Origin: Alistipes sp.
GTDB lineage: Bacteria > Bacteroidota > Bacteroidia > Bacteroidales > Rikenellaceae
Reading direction: 5' to 3'
Length of the DNA: 64,000 nucleotides
Assembly: GCA_017547175.1 (NCBI GenBank)
Contig: JAFYQI010000008.1
Coordinates: 558,001 to 622,000, forward strand
This document shows positions 35,486 through 44,103 of this stretch, piece by piece; positions within the stretch are counted from its first letter, which is position 1, and every line of letters starts with the position of its first letter. A program made the position numbers and the translations under genes. Under the pieces are notes generated by a model. The model saw only the letters and a program-made list of their open reading frames with translations, ran no database searches and was not told the origin of the DNA.

Positions 35486-36484
35486 TTAGGACAATTTCAG
35501 CTTGTAATAGTAGCGGCAGGGGGCTAGCAACCAGCGTTGTAGATGCGGCCAATCGTGCCAAATCTTGATATAGAGGCGATGGCTCAGCAGGCGTGCATGA
35601 CGCTGCGGGTCGCGCTCACCGAGCAGACCAAAGAACTTACGCATCGCAGCCTCGCGCTGGGCATCGTAATTGTTGTAGAGGGTTCCCGAGCGAAGCAGGT
35701 TAGTCGTGCAATGAAAAATATAGAAGGCCTGTGCATCCAGCGCGTTGCAGTTCCAGCTCGGGTTCTCGGTCATGAAGTTGTTATGGAAACCTTCGAGCAG
35801 CAGCTCGTAGTGGTGGAAGTTGCGGGCGATGGACCGGCGGCTCACCGACTGCTCGCTACGTCCGCGGTGGTACTGGTAGAGTGAACGATCCATGAAATAG
35901 ATCGTGCGTGCGTGGCGCATCGGGAAGCAGACAAATTGGCTGTCAGTGTAGCAGATGCCCTCAGTTTGGCGGTAGTGCATATTCTTCAGCAGGGCCAACT
36001 TCCAGGTCAGGCAGTGCATCATGAGGAAGCTCTCCGGGAGCTTGAATTTGTCGAGTGTATAAAGGCCGCTGAACTGGCCTGCGGGCTGCTCCACGATCTT
36101 ATTCTGCGCCTCAAAGTGTACGCTATAGCGCGTAATGAAGCAGTCGACATCGTGTTGTTCGAGGTGGTCGATAAATTCGATTAAGGTCTGCGTGTCGAAC
36201 CAATCGTCAGCATCGAGCAAGCGGAAAAAACGTCCTGTAGCGACCTGCAAAGCGGCATTGACCGTTGAGCCGTAGTGGCCGTTCGGTTTGTCGACCACGA
36301 CTACCGATTGGGGATAACGGGCCTTGTAACTGTTGGCAATCTCAAGCGTGCGGTCCTTGCTGCCGTCATTGACGATGATGATCTCCAACTTGTCGAGAAT
36401 CGACTCGGCTAGCAGGCTGTCAACGCAGCGACCTAGGTATGCCTCCATGTTGTAGGAGGGGATACAGATACTTAAAACTTTCAT
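35486..36484 (-). CDS. Family 2 glycosyltransferase
   Basis: 332 residues, GT-A fold: LSICIPSYNMEAYLGRCVDSLL at the start, VNDGSKDRTLEIA (nucleotide site), GHYGSTVNAALQVATGRFFRLLDADDWFD with the metal-binding DAD. The acceptor is unknown. Its ATG overlaps the stop of the UDP-galactopyranose mutase gene by one base (TAATG), so both are made together. A pair of mutase and GT2 suggests transfer of galactofuranose to a surface glycan. No other capsule genes are nearby. Confidence 0.85.
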   Translation of the reverse strand: MKVLSICIPSYNMEAYLGRCVDSLLAESILDKLEIIIVNDGSKDRTLEIANSYKARYPQSVVVVDKPNGHYGSTVNAALQVATGRFFRLLDADDWFDTQTLIEFIDHLEQHDVDCFITRYSVHFEAQNKIVEQPAGQFSGLYTLDKFKLPESFLMMHCLTWKLALLKNMHYRQTEGICYTDSQFVCFPMRHARTIYFMDRSLYQYHRGRSEQSVSRRSIARNFHHYELLLEGFHNNFMTENPSWNCNALDAQAFYIFHCTTNLLRSGTLYNNYDAQREAAMRKFFGLLGERDPQRHARLLSHRLYIKIWHDWPHLQRWLLAPCRYYYKLKLS

Positions 36485-37611
36485 TACACCTCCATATTTA
36501 AGACACGCTCCACGATTGGGGCCATGTCGTAGTATTTATACTCGGCCAGACGACCACCAAAGATGACGCGCTCTTCCTGCTCGGCCAGGGTGCGATACTG
36601 CTCGTAGAGGGCCGTGTTACGGTCGTTATTGACCGGATAGAAGGGTTCGCTTTCGCCCTTCCACTCGGTCGAATACTCGCGGCTGATGACCGTCTTCTTC
36701 AGGTTGTAGACAGCCTCGCCGAAGTGTTCGAAGTGTTTGTGCTCAATGACGCGCGTATAGGGTACCTCGGCCTCCGTATAGTTTACCACGGCGTTACCCT
36801 GGTAGTTCGGCGTGTCGATTACCTCCTCCTCGAAGCGCACGGTGCGATATTCCAGAGTGCCGTAGCGATAGTCGTAGTATTCGTCAATCTTACCCGTGAA
36901 TACAATCTTATCTGCCATCGACTCCCAGTGGGTACGGTCGGCAAAGAAGTCGGTCGAGGTCTTGACATCAGCACCCTCCAGCAGGCCGTCGATGAGTTTG
37001 TTGTAACCTCCGATCGGAATGCCCTGGTAGGCGTCATTGAAGTAGTTGTTGTCATAGACCATGCGGACCGGTAGGCGCTTGATGATGAAGGCCGGCAGTT
37101 CGGTACATTTGCGCCCCCACTGCTTCTCGGTGTAGCCCTTGATGAGCATCTCGTAGATGTCGCGTCCAATCAGGGCAATGGCCTGCTCCTCGAGGTTGCG
37201 CGGAGCATCTACACCGGCCTGCTGCATCGCCTCCAGCGCCTCGCGACGCTGCTCGTCGAGCTTGGCTTGTGCCTCCTTAGGAGTGGTCACCTGCCACATC
37301 TGATAGAAGGTGTTCATGTTGAAGGGCAGGTTGTAGAGCTTACCCTTGTAGTTAGCTACCGGTGAGTTGGTGTAGCGGTTAAACTCGACAATCGAATTGA
37401 CAAAATTCCAAACTTCCTTGTTCGAGGTGTGGAAAATGTGGGCGCCGTATTTGTGGACATGGATGCCCTCCATCTCCTCGCAATAGAGGTTTCCACCCAC
37501 CTGGGGGCGTTTGTCGATCACCAGACATCGCTTGCCGGCTTGACGGGCTCGGTAGGCGAAGGTGGCTCCAAAGAGTCCTGCACCAACGATCAGATAGTCG
37601 TAATGTTTCAT
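36484..37611 (-). CDS. glf: UDP-galactopyranose mutase
   Basis: 375-residue flavoenzyme converting UDP-galactopyranose to UDP-galactofuranose. The FAD-binding start LIVGAGLFGATFAYRARQAGKRCLVIDKR, the GGNLYCEEMEGIHVHKYGAHIFHTSNKEVW block, KQWGRKCTELP and the YYDYRYGTLEYRTVRFE segment are all typical, and length is normal. It is the first gene of a two-gene unit with a GT2 enzyme and starts 14 bases after the stop of the upstream FAD-dependent gene, so three genes may be co-transcribed. Confidence 0.95.
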   Translation of the reverse strand: MKHYDYLIVGAGLFGATFAYRARQAGKRCLVIDKRPQVGGNLYCEEMEGIHVHKYGAHIFHTSNKEVWNFVNSIVEFNRYTNSPVANYKGKLYNLPFNMNTFYQMWQVTTPKEAQAKLDEQRREALEAMQQAGVDAPRNLEEQAIALIGRDIYEMLIKGYTEKQWGRKCTELPAFIIKRLPVRMVYDNNYFNDAYQGIPIGGYNKLIDGLLEGADVKTSTDFFADRTHWESMADKIVFTGKIDEYYDYRYGTLEYRTVRFEEEVIDTPNYQGNAVVNYTEAEVPYTRVIEHKHFEHFGEAVYNLKKTVISREYSTEWKGESEPFYPVNNDRNTALYEQYRTLAEQEERVIFGGRLAEYKYYDMAPIVERVLNMEV

Positions 37612-37625
37612 GTTATAGATGGGGT

Positions 37626-39188
37626 TTATGAACGATTACTTGCGTATTGTTTTACAGCTTCGGCTACGCGCTCGCCATCCAGGGCCGCCGAGATGATGCC
37701 TCCGGCATAGCCGGCCCCTTCGCCTGTCGGGAAAAGACCTTCGACTTCGGGGTGCATCAGCAGATCGGGGTCACGCGGGATACGAACCGGCGTGGAGGTG
37801 CGCGATTCGACGCCAACCACAACGGCTTCGTTGGTGACAAATCCTCGTAACTTACGCCCAAAGGTCGAAAGCCCCATGCGCAACCCTTCAGCTATAAACG
37901 AAGGCATCCATTGATCAAGTCGTGAGGGGGTGATGCCGGGAATGTAGGAGGTTTTCGGGAGTGCCGTAGAGGCCTTGCCTGCTACAAAATCGGCTACGCG
38001 TTGAGCGGGAGCAACCTGATGATCGCCACCATGAAGGCGAGCATCGGCCTCGAATAGCTCTTGTAAACGCAGTCCGGCTAAAGGTCCCCACTCCTCGACA
38101 AGGTGGGCGTAATCGGCCTCGCGAATTTCGGTGACCAATCCTGAATTGGCAAATGGTGAGGTACGACCACTCGGTGACATGCCGTTTACGACCGAGTGTG
38201 AAGCATCGGTCATGGCAGGCACGATGAAGCCACCGGGACACATGCAGAACGAATAGACTCCGCGCCCATTCTCTTGGCTGACAAGGGAGTAGGAGGCCGC
38301 AGGAAGCCATTCTCCGCGTTCGGGCTGGTGGTACTGGATGCGGTCAATAAGCGTTTGCGGATGTTCGATACGGACACCCATGGCAAAGGCCTTGGCTTCC
38401 AACCGTATGCCCCGTTTATGGAGCAGATAGTAGATATCGCGTGCCGAGTGACCCGTGGCCAATACGACGGCTGCGCCTTCGATGCGCTCGTCGCCACAAA
38501 TAACACCCTTGATACGATTCTCGTGCAGAATCAGATCGGTTACTTTGCGCTCGAATAATACTTCGCCACCACATTCAGTGATCGTTTTACAGATGTTGCG
38601 GATGATGTAGGGGAGTTTGTCGGTGCCGATATGTGGGTGGGCTTCAAACAGAATTTCGGGGTTAGCCCCGTGAAAAACAAGGGATTGAAGCGCTTTGTTG
38701 TAGTCGCCACGTTTTTTGCTGCGGGTGAAGAGTTTGCCATCCGAGAAGGTGCCGGCTCCACCCTCACCGAACGCATAATTCGAATCGGGGTCAATCTCCT
38801 CGCCACGATTAATCTTTGCAATGTCGATCTTGCGTGCCGATACATCGCGTCCGCGCTCCAATAAAATGGGACGATAGCCTAACTCAATCAATCTGAGTGA
38901 GGCAAACAGACCTGCAGGGCCCGAGCCAACCACGACTACCTCGGGTTTCCCGACGCATGATGGGTAGTCAAAGATCAGTGGAGCTGGCTGCTCCTCCTGA
39001 TCGACATAGATCTCAAGGGTCAGATTGACCAAAGGACGGTGCTTGCGCGCATCAATCGAACGCTTCACGACGCGCACCAAGGCGATGTCGCAATCCGAGA
39101 TGCCGAGTCGGCGTGCGGCCAACGCGGTATAGATTTTCGAATCGGCAGCCTCGCGCGGCTGCAGTTGCAGGGTCAGTTTGTGGGGCAT
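37626..39188 (-). CDS. NAD(P)/FAD-dependent oxidoreductase of unknown substrate
   Basis: 520 residues, cytoplasmic. An N-terminal domain of about 85 residues (LTLQLQPREAADSKIYTALAARRLGI) precedes the FAD-binding motif VVVVGSGPAGLFASLRLIELGYRPILLERG; further blocks are NYAFGEGGAGTFSDGKLFTRSKKRG, VLATGHSARDIYYLL, CPGGFIVPA and the terminal GEGAGYAGGIISAALDG. The family is widespread (often labelled FAD-dependent dehydrogenase) but its reaction is not known. ATG at 39188 begins the conserved N terminus; the frame open to 39245 adds an unlikely 19 residues. Confidence 0.78.
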   Translation of the reverse strand: MPHKLTLQLQPREAADSKIYTALAARRLGISDCDIALVRVVKRSIDARKHRPLVNLTLEIYVDQEEQPAPLIFDYPSCVGKPEVVVVGSGPAGLFASLRLIELGYRPILLERGRDVSARKIDIAKINRGEEIDPDSNYAFGEGGAGTFSDGKLFTRSKKRGDYNKALQSLVFHGANPEILFEAHPHIGTDKLPYIIRNICKTITECGGEVLFERKVTDLILHENRIKGVICGDERIEGAAVVLATGHSARDIYYLLHKRGIRLEAKAFAMGVRIEHPQTLIDRIQYHQPERGEWLPAASYSLVSQENGRGVYSFCMCPGGFIVPAMTDASHSVVNGMSPSGRTSPFANSGLVTEIREADYAHLVEEWGPLAGLRLQELFEADARLHGGDHQVAPAQRVADFVAGKASTALPKTSYIPGITPSRLDQWMPSFIAEGLRMGLSTFGRKLRGFVTNEAVVVGVESRTSTPVRIPRDPDLLMHPEVEGLFPTGEGAGYAGGIISAALDGERVAEAVKQYASNRS

Positions 39189-39247
39189 AACGTGTGATGT
39201 TCCAAAAGACAAAAATAGGTAAAAAAACGGAATCTTCGTCCTCAAGG

Positions 39248-39278
39248 ATTGTCTTTTCCGAAATTTTACCTACCTTTG
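39248..39278 (+). promoter_or_regulatory. Promoter of tRNA-Leu
   Basis: TTG (39248-39250), 20 bases, TACCTTTG (39271-39278); the tRNA starts 15 bases later. Confidence 0.6.
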
Positions 39279-39293
39279 TCCTTCGAATCGTGA

Positions 39294-39375
39294 GCGGATA
39301 TGGTGTAATTGGTAGCCACGACAGACTTAGGATCTGTTGCCTAACGGCGTGGGGGTTCGAGTCCCTTTATCCGCA
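39294..39375 (+). tRNA. tRNA-Leu(TAG)
   Basis: Acceptor GCGGATA (39294-39300) pairs with TATCCGC (39368-39374), discriminator A. Anticodon arm ACAGA-CTTAGGA-TCTGT gives anticodon TAG. A long variable arm is present, as in class II tRNAs, and the T arm is GGGGGTTCGAGTCCC. CCA is not encoded. Confidence 0.93.
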
Positions 39376-39388
39376 CAATTTTATTTTC

Positions 39389-39419
39389 GAGGGAGAATTT
39401 TCGAGTTCTCCCTCTTTTT
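39389..39419 (+). terminator. Terminator of tRNA-Leu
   Basis: gagggagaa (39389-39397) and ttctccctc (39406-39414) form a perfect 9-bp stem followed by T5. Confidence 0.85.
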
Positions 39420-39593
39420 GTTACCAGTTGATAGGGCGTGAATTCTTGCTGGTGAACATTTTACCTAGGGATCGATAAAGCGGAATAGGGTTATTGGTTT
39501 TCAATATTCCTTATTTAGAGTATATTTTTCCCTGGCTCATCCTTAAAGTCACCTGTAGAGTAAGTCGCATTTCCCGCAAAGGGATAAAACAAA

Positions 39594-39619
39594 AAAGTCT
39601 CAGAGAAATCTGAGACTTT
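39594..39619 (-). terminator. Terminator attached to the broken tRNA-Thr end
   Basis: Perfect 11-bp stem (39594-39604 and 39609-39619) with a GAAA loop; on the minus strand T6 follows. It lies just beyond the partial tRNA 3' end at 39624, as the terminators of the two complete copies do. Confidence 0.7.
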
Positions 39620-39623
39620 GCTT

Positions 39624-39823
39624 TTTTGAGCCGAAACCGAGATTTACAAGCATTGCTGCGCAATACTTGTGACTACCTGCGCGCCTCGGCATAGTCTGCA
39701 CGCAGCCTCTGCGCTCGGCTGTTGCGGCAGGGGAACTCGCCGAGTTGCGTTGCAACTCCTGTTTTATATAGACAATCCCTCCAAACCTCCCTTTGAGAAG
39801 GGAGGCTTCGGGGTCCCGAGTTC
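39624..39823 (-). pseudogene. Broken tRNA-Thr 3' end with an apparent internal inversion
   Basis: Bases 39624-39645 repeat exactly the 3' end of the tRNA-Thr gene and its flank (39874-39895). Where the tRNA should go on with gaactcgggacccc, a GC-rich 164-base stretch appears, and the missing 14 bases are found reverse-complemented at 39810-39823. The simplest reading is a tRNA fragment whose inner side was inverted. The stretch also holds a small hairpin (cctccctttgagaagggagg near 39786-39805). No gene is visible in it. Confidence 0.6.
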
Positions 39824-39844
39824 TACCAGCGTATAAACAAAAAA

Positions 39845-39872
39845 CAAGCGACAACCGGTTGGTTATCGCTTG
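39845..39872 (-). terminator. Terminator of the left tRNA-Thr
   Basis: caagcga (39845-39851) pairs with tcgcttg (39866-39872), and the stem continues inwards with aacc/ggtt after one mismatch; on the minus strand T6 follows. Confidence 0.7.
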
Positions 39873-39878
39873 CTTTTG

Positions 39879-39950
39879 AGCCGAAACCGAGATTTGAACT
39901 CGGGACCCCTTCATTACGAGTGAAGTGCTCTACCGCTGAGCTATTTCGGC
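39879..39950 (-). tRNA. tRNA-Thr(CGT), left copy
   Basis: Acceptor GCCGAAA/TTTCGGC, D arm GCTCAGCGGTAGAGC, anticodon arm CTTCA-CTCGTAA-TGAAG (anticodon CGT), T arm CCGAGTTCAAATCTCGG. All 72 bases are identical to 52732-52803. Both copies read on the minus strand. A possible promoter (TATATTTG at 40104-40097) lies upstream inside the element. Confidence 0.93.
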
Positions 39951-40005
39951 GTTGCGGATTAAAAATCAACTTGTTACAATCCTCTTATTTTGTTCTGTTC
40001 CATTA

Positions 40006-40029
40006 TGGTAACACAAATGGTAACACACT
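40006..40029 (+). repeat. 24-bp direct repeat, left
   Basis: Identical to 52640-52663. The unit GGTAACACAAAT is itself nearly repeated (GGTAACACAC), so each site holds two copies of GGTAACAC, as expected of integrase arm-type or core sites. Confidence 0.8.
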
Positions 40030-40284
40030 CAATTCGTATTCGCAGGTTAGTAGTTAATTGTAATTCGGTTATTATCAATTGTTTATATTCTCTTTGCAAA
40101 TATAACCATAATAAACGACATAGAATAATCACAGCATGCTTTTTGTGATTGTTTTTAAGCATTCTGGCAACTTTAAAACAAAAAGATAATAGCCAACTAT
40201 ATCGAAAATATTTGAAAGAATTTCTGTGCGAATAGTAAGTTAGATAAGTAAAATAAAGTTTCTCTTATTTTATTTTAATCAAAA

Positions 40285-40316
40285 AAAGTAAAATATGATT
40301 TTTTTTATTTTACTTT
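40285..40316 (+). promoter_or_regulatory. Inverted repeat in the Fic promoter
   Basis: aaagtaaaa (40285-40293) and ttttacttt (40308-40316) form a perfect 9-bp dyad spaced by 14 bases just before the Fic start; a related half-site aagtaaaata lies at 40246-40255. It may be an operator, possibly for the Fic protein's own C-terminal winged helix. Confidence 0.45.
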
Positions 40317-40325
40317 GCAGTAGGA

Positions 40326-41492
40326 ATGATTAAAAGTACAGCAATGAAAGAAATTGAAAAATTCGAAGCCGGTTATTATGAGAATGGATATGATTATAAG
40401 TATTTTATCCCCAATAAGATCAATGATGAATGGTCTTGGTCGGATCCTCATATAGGGAAGCTATTGGAGCGTGCTGCCATTAAGTTGGGTGAATTAAACT
40501 CGTATTCTCGTCTTGTTCCCAATATCGATTTGTTTATTCAATTACATGTTACTAAAGAGGCTGTTGTTTCTAGTCGCATAGAGGGAACTCAAACTCGAAT
40601 GGATGAAGCATTGTTACCGGAAACAGAAGTACAGCCAGAACGCCGTAATGATTGGAAAGAGGTAAATAATTATATTGTAGCAATCAATAATGCTATTCAA
40701 GAATTAGAGCGTCTTCCGATTTCGTCCCGCTTAATTCGTAATATTCATCGACAATTGCTTGCTAGTGTGCGAGGCGAGCATAAATTACCTGGGGAATTCC
40801 GGCGTAGCCAAAACTGGATTGGAGGTAATTCACTTGCGGATGCCAAATTTATTCCACCACATCATCAATATGTCGACGATTTGATGAGTGACTTAGAAAA
40901 GTTTCTCAATAATGAAAACATTCATGTGCCCTCTTTGATGAGAATTGCAATAACGCATTATCAGTTTGAAACAATTCACCCTTTTTTAGATGGCAATGGC
41001 CGTATTGGGCGTTTATTAATCACTCTTTACCTGGTTAAAGAGCGTATTCTGGATGCGCCACTTTTGTACCTCTCTTCTTATTTTGAGCAACGAAAAGATT
41101 TGTACTATGATAATTTGAATAATATTCGCACAAAAAATGATATGTTGCAGTGGATAAAATATTTTCTGGTCGGAGTTGAGCAAACAGCAACAAAGGCTGT
41201 TGAAACTTTGTCCTCAATGATAAAGTTAAAGGAGGGGATAGAAACTCTGATTCGCGAAAAATATGGGAAAAGGAGTACAAATGCTATCATCCTATTACAT
41301 GCAATGTTTCGCAATCCCTTTATCACAATTGAACAAGCGTCTAACATATGTAAGGTAACATACAAGGCCGCAAATGATTTGGTGAAAATGATGCAGGGTG
41401 ATAATATCGTTAGGGAGATGACTGGACAAAGTCGGAATAGGATGTTTGTCTTTGATGCGTACCTCTCTTTGTTCGATTCAAATGGGAAATAG
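40326..41492 (+). CDS. Fic-family AMP-transferase
   Basis: 388 residues. The Fic core motif HPFLDGNGRIGR lies at 218-229, so the catalytic His and metal site are intact. A class II inhibitory helix motif S-x-x-x-E-G (Ser82-Glu86, SSRIEGT) lies N-terminal, as in self-inhibited Fic proteins that carry an N-terminal DUF4172-like region. The C terminus (NPFITIEQASNICKVTYKAANDLVKMM) looks like a winged helix. Such proteins AMPylate target proteins; targets are unknown. Start ATG at 40326; ATG at 40344 also possible. AT-rich, unlike the chromosome. It is the first cargo gene at the left end and may be a defence or regulatory module. Confidence 0.88.
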   Translation: MIKSTAMKEIEKFEAGYYENGYDYKYFIPNKINDEWSWSDPHIGKLLERAAIKLGELNSYSRLVPNIDLFIQLHVTKEAVVSSRIEGTQTRMDEALLPETEVQPERRNDWKEVNNYIVAINNAIQELERLPISSRLIRNIHRQLLASVRGEHKLPGEFRRSQNWIGGNSLADAKFIPPHHQYVDDLMSDLEKFLNNENIHVPSLMRIAITHYQFETIHPFLDGNGRIGRLLITLYLVKERILDAPLLYLSSYFEQRKDLYYDNLNNIRTKNDMLQWIKYFLVGVEQTATKAVETLSSMIKLKEGIETLIREKYGKRSTNAIILLHAMFRNPFITIEQASNICKVTYKAANDLVKMMQGDNIVREMTGQSRNRMFVFDAYLSLFDSNGK

Positions 41493-41503
41493 CTAAATAA
41501 AAA

Positions 41504-41536
41504 GAGGTGCTAGCAGACCTTTTAGCACCTCCTTTT
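41504..41536. terminator. Bidirectional terminator between fic and the polymerase-like gene
   Basis: gaggtgcta (41504-41512) pairs with tagcacctc (41523-41531), flanked by A-run and T-run. Confidence 0.8.
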
Positions 41537-41538
41537 AT

Positions 41539-43041
41539 TTAAGTAGGTATACCTTCATTAATTGCTCTCATTACCTCGTTTTTGATATTAAACGGCAAAT
41601 TCTTAACCTCGTTTTCGGGTAAATAAATAGCATCATGAATTCTGAACGGATGTAATCCGTCTGCGATTAACTGATTGCAGATCGAATTCATGATGTCGCT
41701 CTCTACCTCATTTGCCACGCTCTTTATGGATTGTTCAGTATGAGTATGCCACAAGAGCAACGCATTGAAGATGGAAGGAAAGTGCGCTTCGAAGTATTCG
41801 CAAATTGTTTCCCGTTTGCGAGTTTCTTCGCTGTCCTGTCCATACAGAAATTGTGCTTTGTGCTTTATGGAAAGGAACGGTTGAAAGGTCTGTTTAATAT
41901 CCGCACGCAGCATATCGGTCCCCTCAACGACTGCGCTATACAAATCGCCCTTTTGTGTCAATTCTCGATAACGCAGTAACTCTTCATTTGGTATAGCAAT
42001 ATTGTGCCGTTTGAAGATAACGGGTAGCATAGTAAAGTGTGCACAGCTCACATCACTCACCTCAACAAGATTTTCTCCTTTGTACATAATATGTTTTCGA
42101 ATCGGTTTGCGCAGATTGGCAAGTGCCGAATAGATCTTACCGCCATTTCCATAATTCGGGACAGTATTAATTCTTGAGATATGCAACAAATCTCGCTTGG
42201 TTAAACAGTCATCAAGTGCTTTAATATCAACCTTTAAATCTTGATAAAACGACAGCTTATCATTGCTTTTGATATCGAATACATCAAATTGGTTGTCAAA
42301 TAGATATGCAAGATTATTCCCTGCTATTTGTTTATTATTAATAACTCTTATTAATATCATTATTAAACACAATATATCACTATCAAAATGAATCTTTTTA
42401 TTGATTTGTTCGATATGTGATAATCGTTTTTCAAATGCTCTCTTTGTTGTTATTCGATTTGAAGCAACATCTTTGAGCAAGCTTGTGATTAGGTCCACAA
42501 CAACAATCTCCATTGGATTCAATTCCAAAATGGATTTTCTTTTCTCTTGCGAAGAAAGGTACTCGTCAGCGATGTGCTTGTGTTTCTTTTCAAGCGCCCT
42601 CACAAACTCACACGGTAAATCAATATGAACAGGTACCGTTTTATCATTATCAAACAAAACTCCAATTACCTTCGCAATGCGATACTCGGTTGTTGTACTA
42701 CTGATTCTGTTTTCACCCGTTTCGGTCTTATATTGTGTATACTCGCTTTTGTGATATTCGATGATGCCGTTTTTGTAGAGCAATTCGCGATAGGCAATAT
42801 AATTGCGCTTGCTGATATATTGAAAGATCTCTTTGTGTATAGGGACATACTTATTGATATAACCCAATCGATAATAGAATAGGATTACGGCATAGGTTTG
42901 AATAACACCCTTAACAGAACGAGAGTCGCTATATTGTGTTCGAGCAATCTGCTCGATGGTTGCGTAAATTGCCTTGGTGAGATAGATTGTTATTCGCGTT
43001 TTAGCAAACTCAATAGTATGCTCTGCTTTTTGTTTTGCCAT
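41539..43041 (-). CDS. Putative family-A DNA polymerase-like replication protein
   Basis: 500 residues, no signal peptide. The N-terminal 280 residues are unrecognised and rich in Lys and Ile. The C-terminal half shows, in order, motifs like those of PolA: VEVSDVSCAHFTML (motif A, Asp330), DLYSAVVEG then RADIKQTF (motif B, Arg379/Lys383/Phe386) and FLYG, YFEAHFPSIFNALL (like YFERYPGVLEYM), ESDIMNSICNQL, and RIHDAIYLPE (motif C, His469-Asp470). No exonuclease domain is seen. Start ATG at 43041 is set by the promoter -7 element at 43070-43063, which excludes a TTG at 43065. Probably replicates or primes the element; an assignment by eye only. Confidence 0.5.
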   Translation of the reverse strand: MAKQKAEHTIEFAKTRITIYLTKAIYATIEQIARTQYSDSRSVKGVIQTYAVILFYYRLGYINKYVPIHKEIFQYISKRNYIAYRELLYKNGIIEYHKSEYTQYKTETGENRISSTTTEYRIAKVIGVLFDNDKTVPVHIDLPCEFVRALEKKHKHIADEYLSSQEKRKSILELNPMEIVVVDLITSLLKDVASNRITTKRAFEKRLSHIEQINKKIHFDSDILCLIMILIRVINNKQIAGNNLAYLFDNQFDVFDIKSNDKLSFYQDLKVDIKALDDCLTKRDLLHISRINTVPNYGNGGKIYSALANLRKPIRKHIMYKGENLVEVSDVSCAHFTMLPVIFKRHNIAIPNEELLRYRELTQKGDLYSAVVEGTDMLRADIKQTFQPFLSIKHKAQFLYGQDSEETRKRETICEYFEAHFPSIFNALLLWHTHTEQSIKSVANEVESDIMNSICNQLIADGLHPFRIHDAIYLPENEVKNLPFNIKNEVMRAINEGIPT

Positions 43042-43359
43042 ACTGCTATTTTTCTGTTTGTTCAAAGTTACGAAATAATCGCAAAAAAGCCGAAAAAATA
43101 ACAGTCAAGTTTAACCACGAGGCAGTTTTATGGCTTATAATGGCTACCTGAAAAACCTCAACCATATTGATTTTTGCAACATCAATTTGTTAATACGCTG
43201 ATTATCATCATATTAAGTTTTGCGCATGTGTGTTTTTACACCATTTTTATTGGTTTTTGTATTCTTTTTTTAACGAAAGATGCTCAATATTCACTGAAAA
43301 TAAGTATAAATCCACTGTTTTTCAGCCTTTTTTGAACTGTTTTTATCGAAAAAACACGG
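43042..43359. other. AT-rich intergenic region, possible replication origin
   Basis: Contains the minus-strand promoter of the polymerase-like gene (TAACTTTG at 43070-43063, 19 bases after a TTTTCGG-like -33) and otherwise no gene. Several short related T-rich motifs occur (TGTTTTTA near 43228 and 43338, GGTTTTTGT, CTGTTTTTC) and a small hairpin (ttgat/atcaa near 43170-43188). No regular iterons; an origin is only a suggestion based on the neighbouring gene. Confidence 0.3.
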
Positions 43360-44103
43360 TCAATATTTCCTCAATACAAACGGACTGAGGTACTTTTGAT
43401 AGATCAGTCGTGTATATTCAAACAATCCCGACTCGCAATAACCCAAGGTTAGAAGCATCGTCGAAAGATCCAGAATTAGTTGCTTGGATGGCGATTGTTG
43501 GCAACCTTCAATGGTGCGGTATATGCATTCAAACAAACCTATCAAATCCAATGTTGCTTCAGATATTTCACCTCTGGAATCCACCGTAATACCCAAATTC
43601 CGCATCGTTAATAGCCCGTCAAAATCACATCGCTGATACTCTTCAAATACAAAACGGATTCCTGCGTTACTCATTGCGGGGTAGGGAGCCAGCGTATCGC
43701 CCAAATCAAAAGCAAAATCCGCGTTCTGATTCAGATAGCGGACGGTAAACAAACAGACTGTAAATTCATCGTCATGTGTTTTGGCATCAGAAATATAGTC
43801 ATCAATTTCAGCAACAACACTATATAGTATTGTTTTAGTATTGAGCTGAAGAAGATTGATTAGCTCTTCATCAATAACATGAAGTTTGCTTTCGCTGTAA
43901 TAGGAACATAATTCAAGAAATCCGCGATCTCGAATGTATGTGCAATCTTGGTATGGGTCATATGCTTCTTCGTGCAATGGTTCTATCCAATCCCAATCAG
44001 GAGTGCAAACAGCACAATAGATATTTCTACCCAAATTCAGTGTGCAGCCATAATTGCCGTTATCCAATACTTTGATATGATCAAAGGGTATGTGTATCAT
44101 CAT
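43360..44103 (-). CDS. Hypothetical protein of the element
   Basis: 247 residues, cytoplasmic, acidic, with no motif I recognise. It contains several Cys (NIYCAVCTP, DCTYIRD, LELCSYY, CQQSP, LGYCESG) and a helical C terminus (LILDLSTMLLTLGYCESGLFEYTRLIYQKYL). It starts with two adjacent ATG codons. AT-rich like the Fic and polymerase-like genes, it faces the latter's promoter with a 318-base gap. It could be structural, regulatory or a defence component; no function is assigned. Confidence 0.6.
   Translation of the reverse strand: MMIHIPFDHIKVLDNGNYGCTLNLGRNIYCAVCTPDWDWIEPLHEEAYDPYQDCTYIRDRGFLELCSYYSESKLHVIDEELINLLQLNTKTILYSVVAEIDDYISDAKTHDDEFTVCLFTVRYLNQNADFAFDLGDTLAPYPAMSNAGIRFVFEEYQRCDFDGLLTMRNLGITVDSRGEISEATLDLIGLFECIYRTIEGCQQSPSKQLILDLSTMLLTLGYCESGLFEYTRLIYQKYLSPFVLRKY

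Noticed and set aside
39600..39914. A 104-codon minus-strand frame through the tRNA-Thr gene and its broken copy
   Set aside because: It overlaps a functional tRNA and repeats; the product has no coding character.
43042..43065. TTG start extending the polymerase-like protein by eight residues
   Set aside because: It overlaps the TAACTTTG -7 element; ATG at 43041 fits the promoter.
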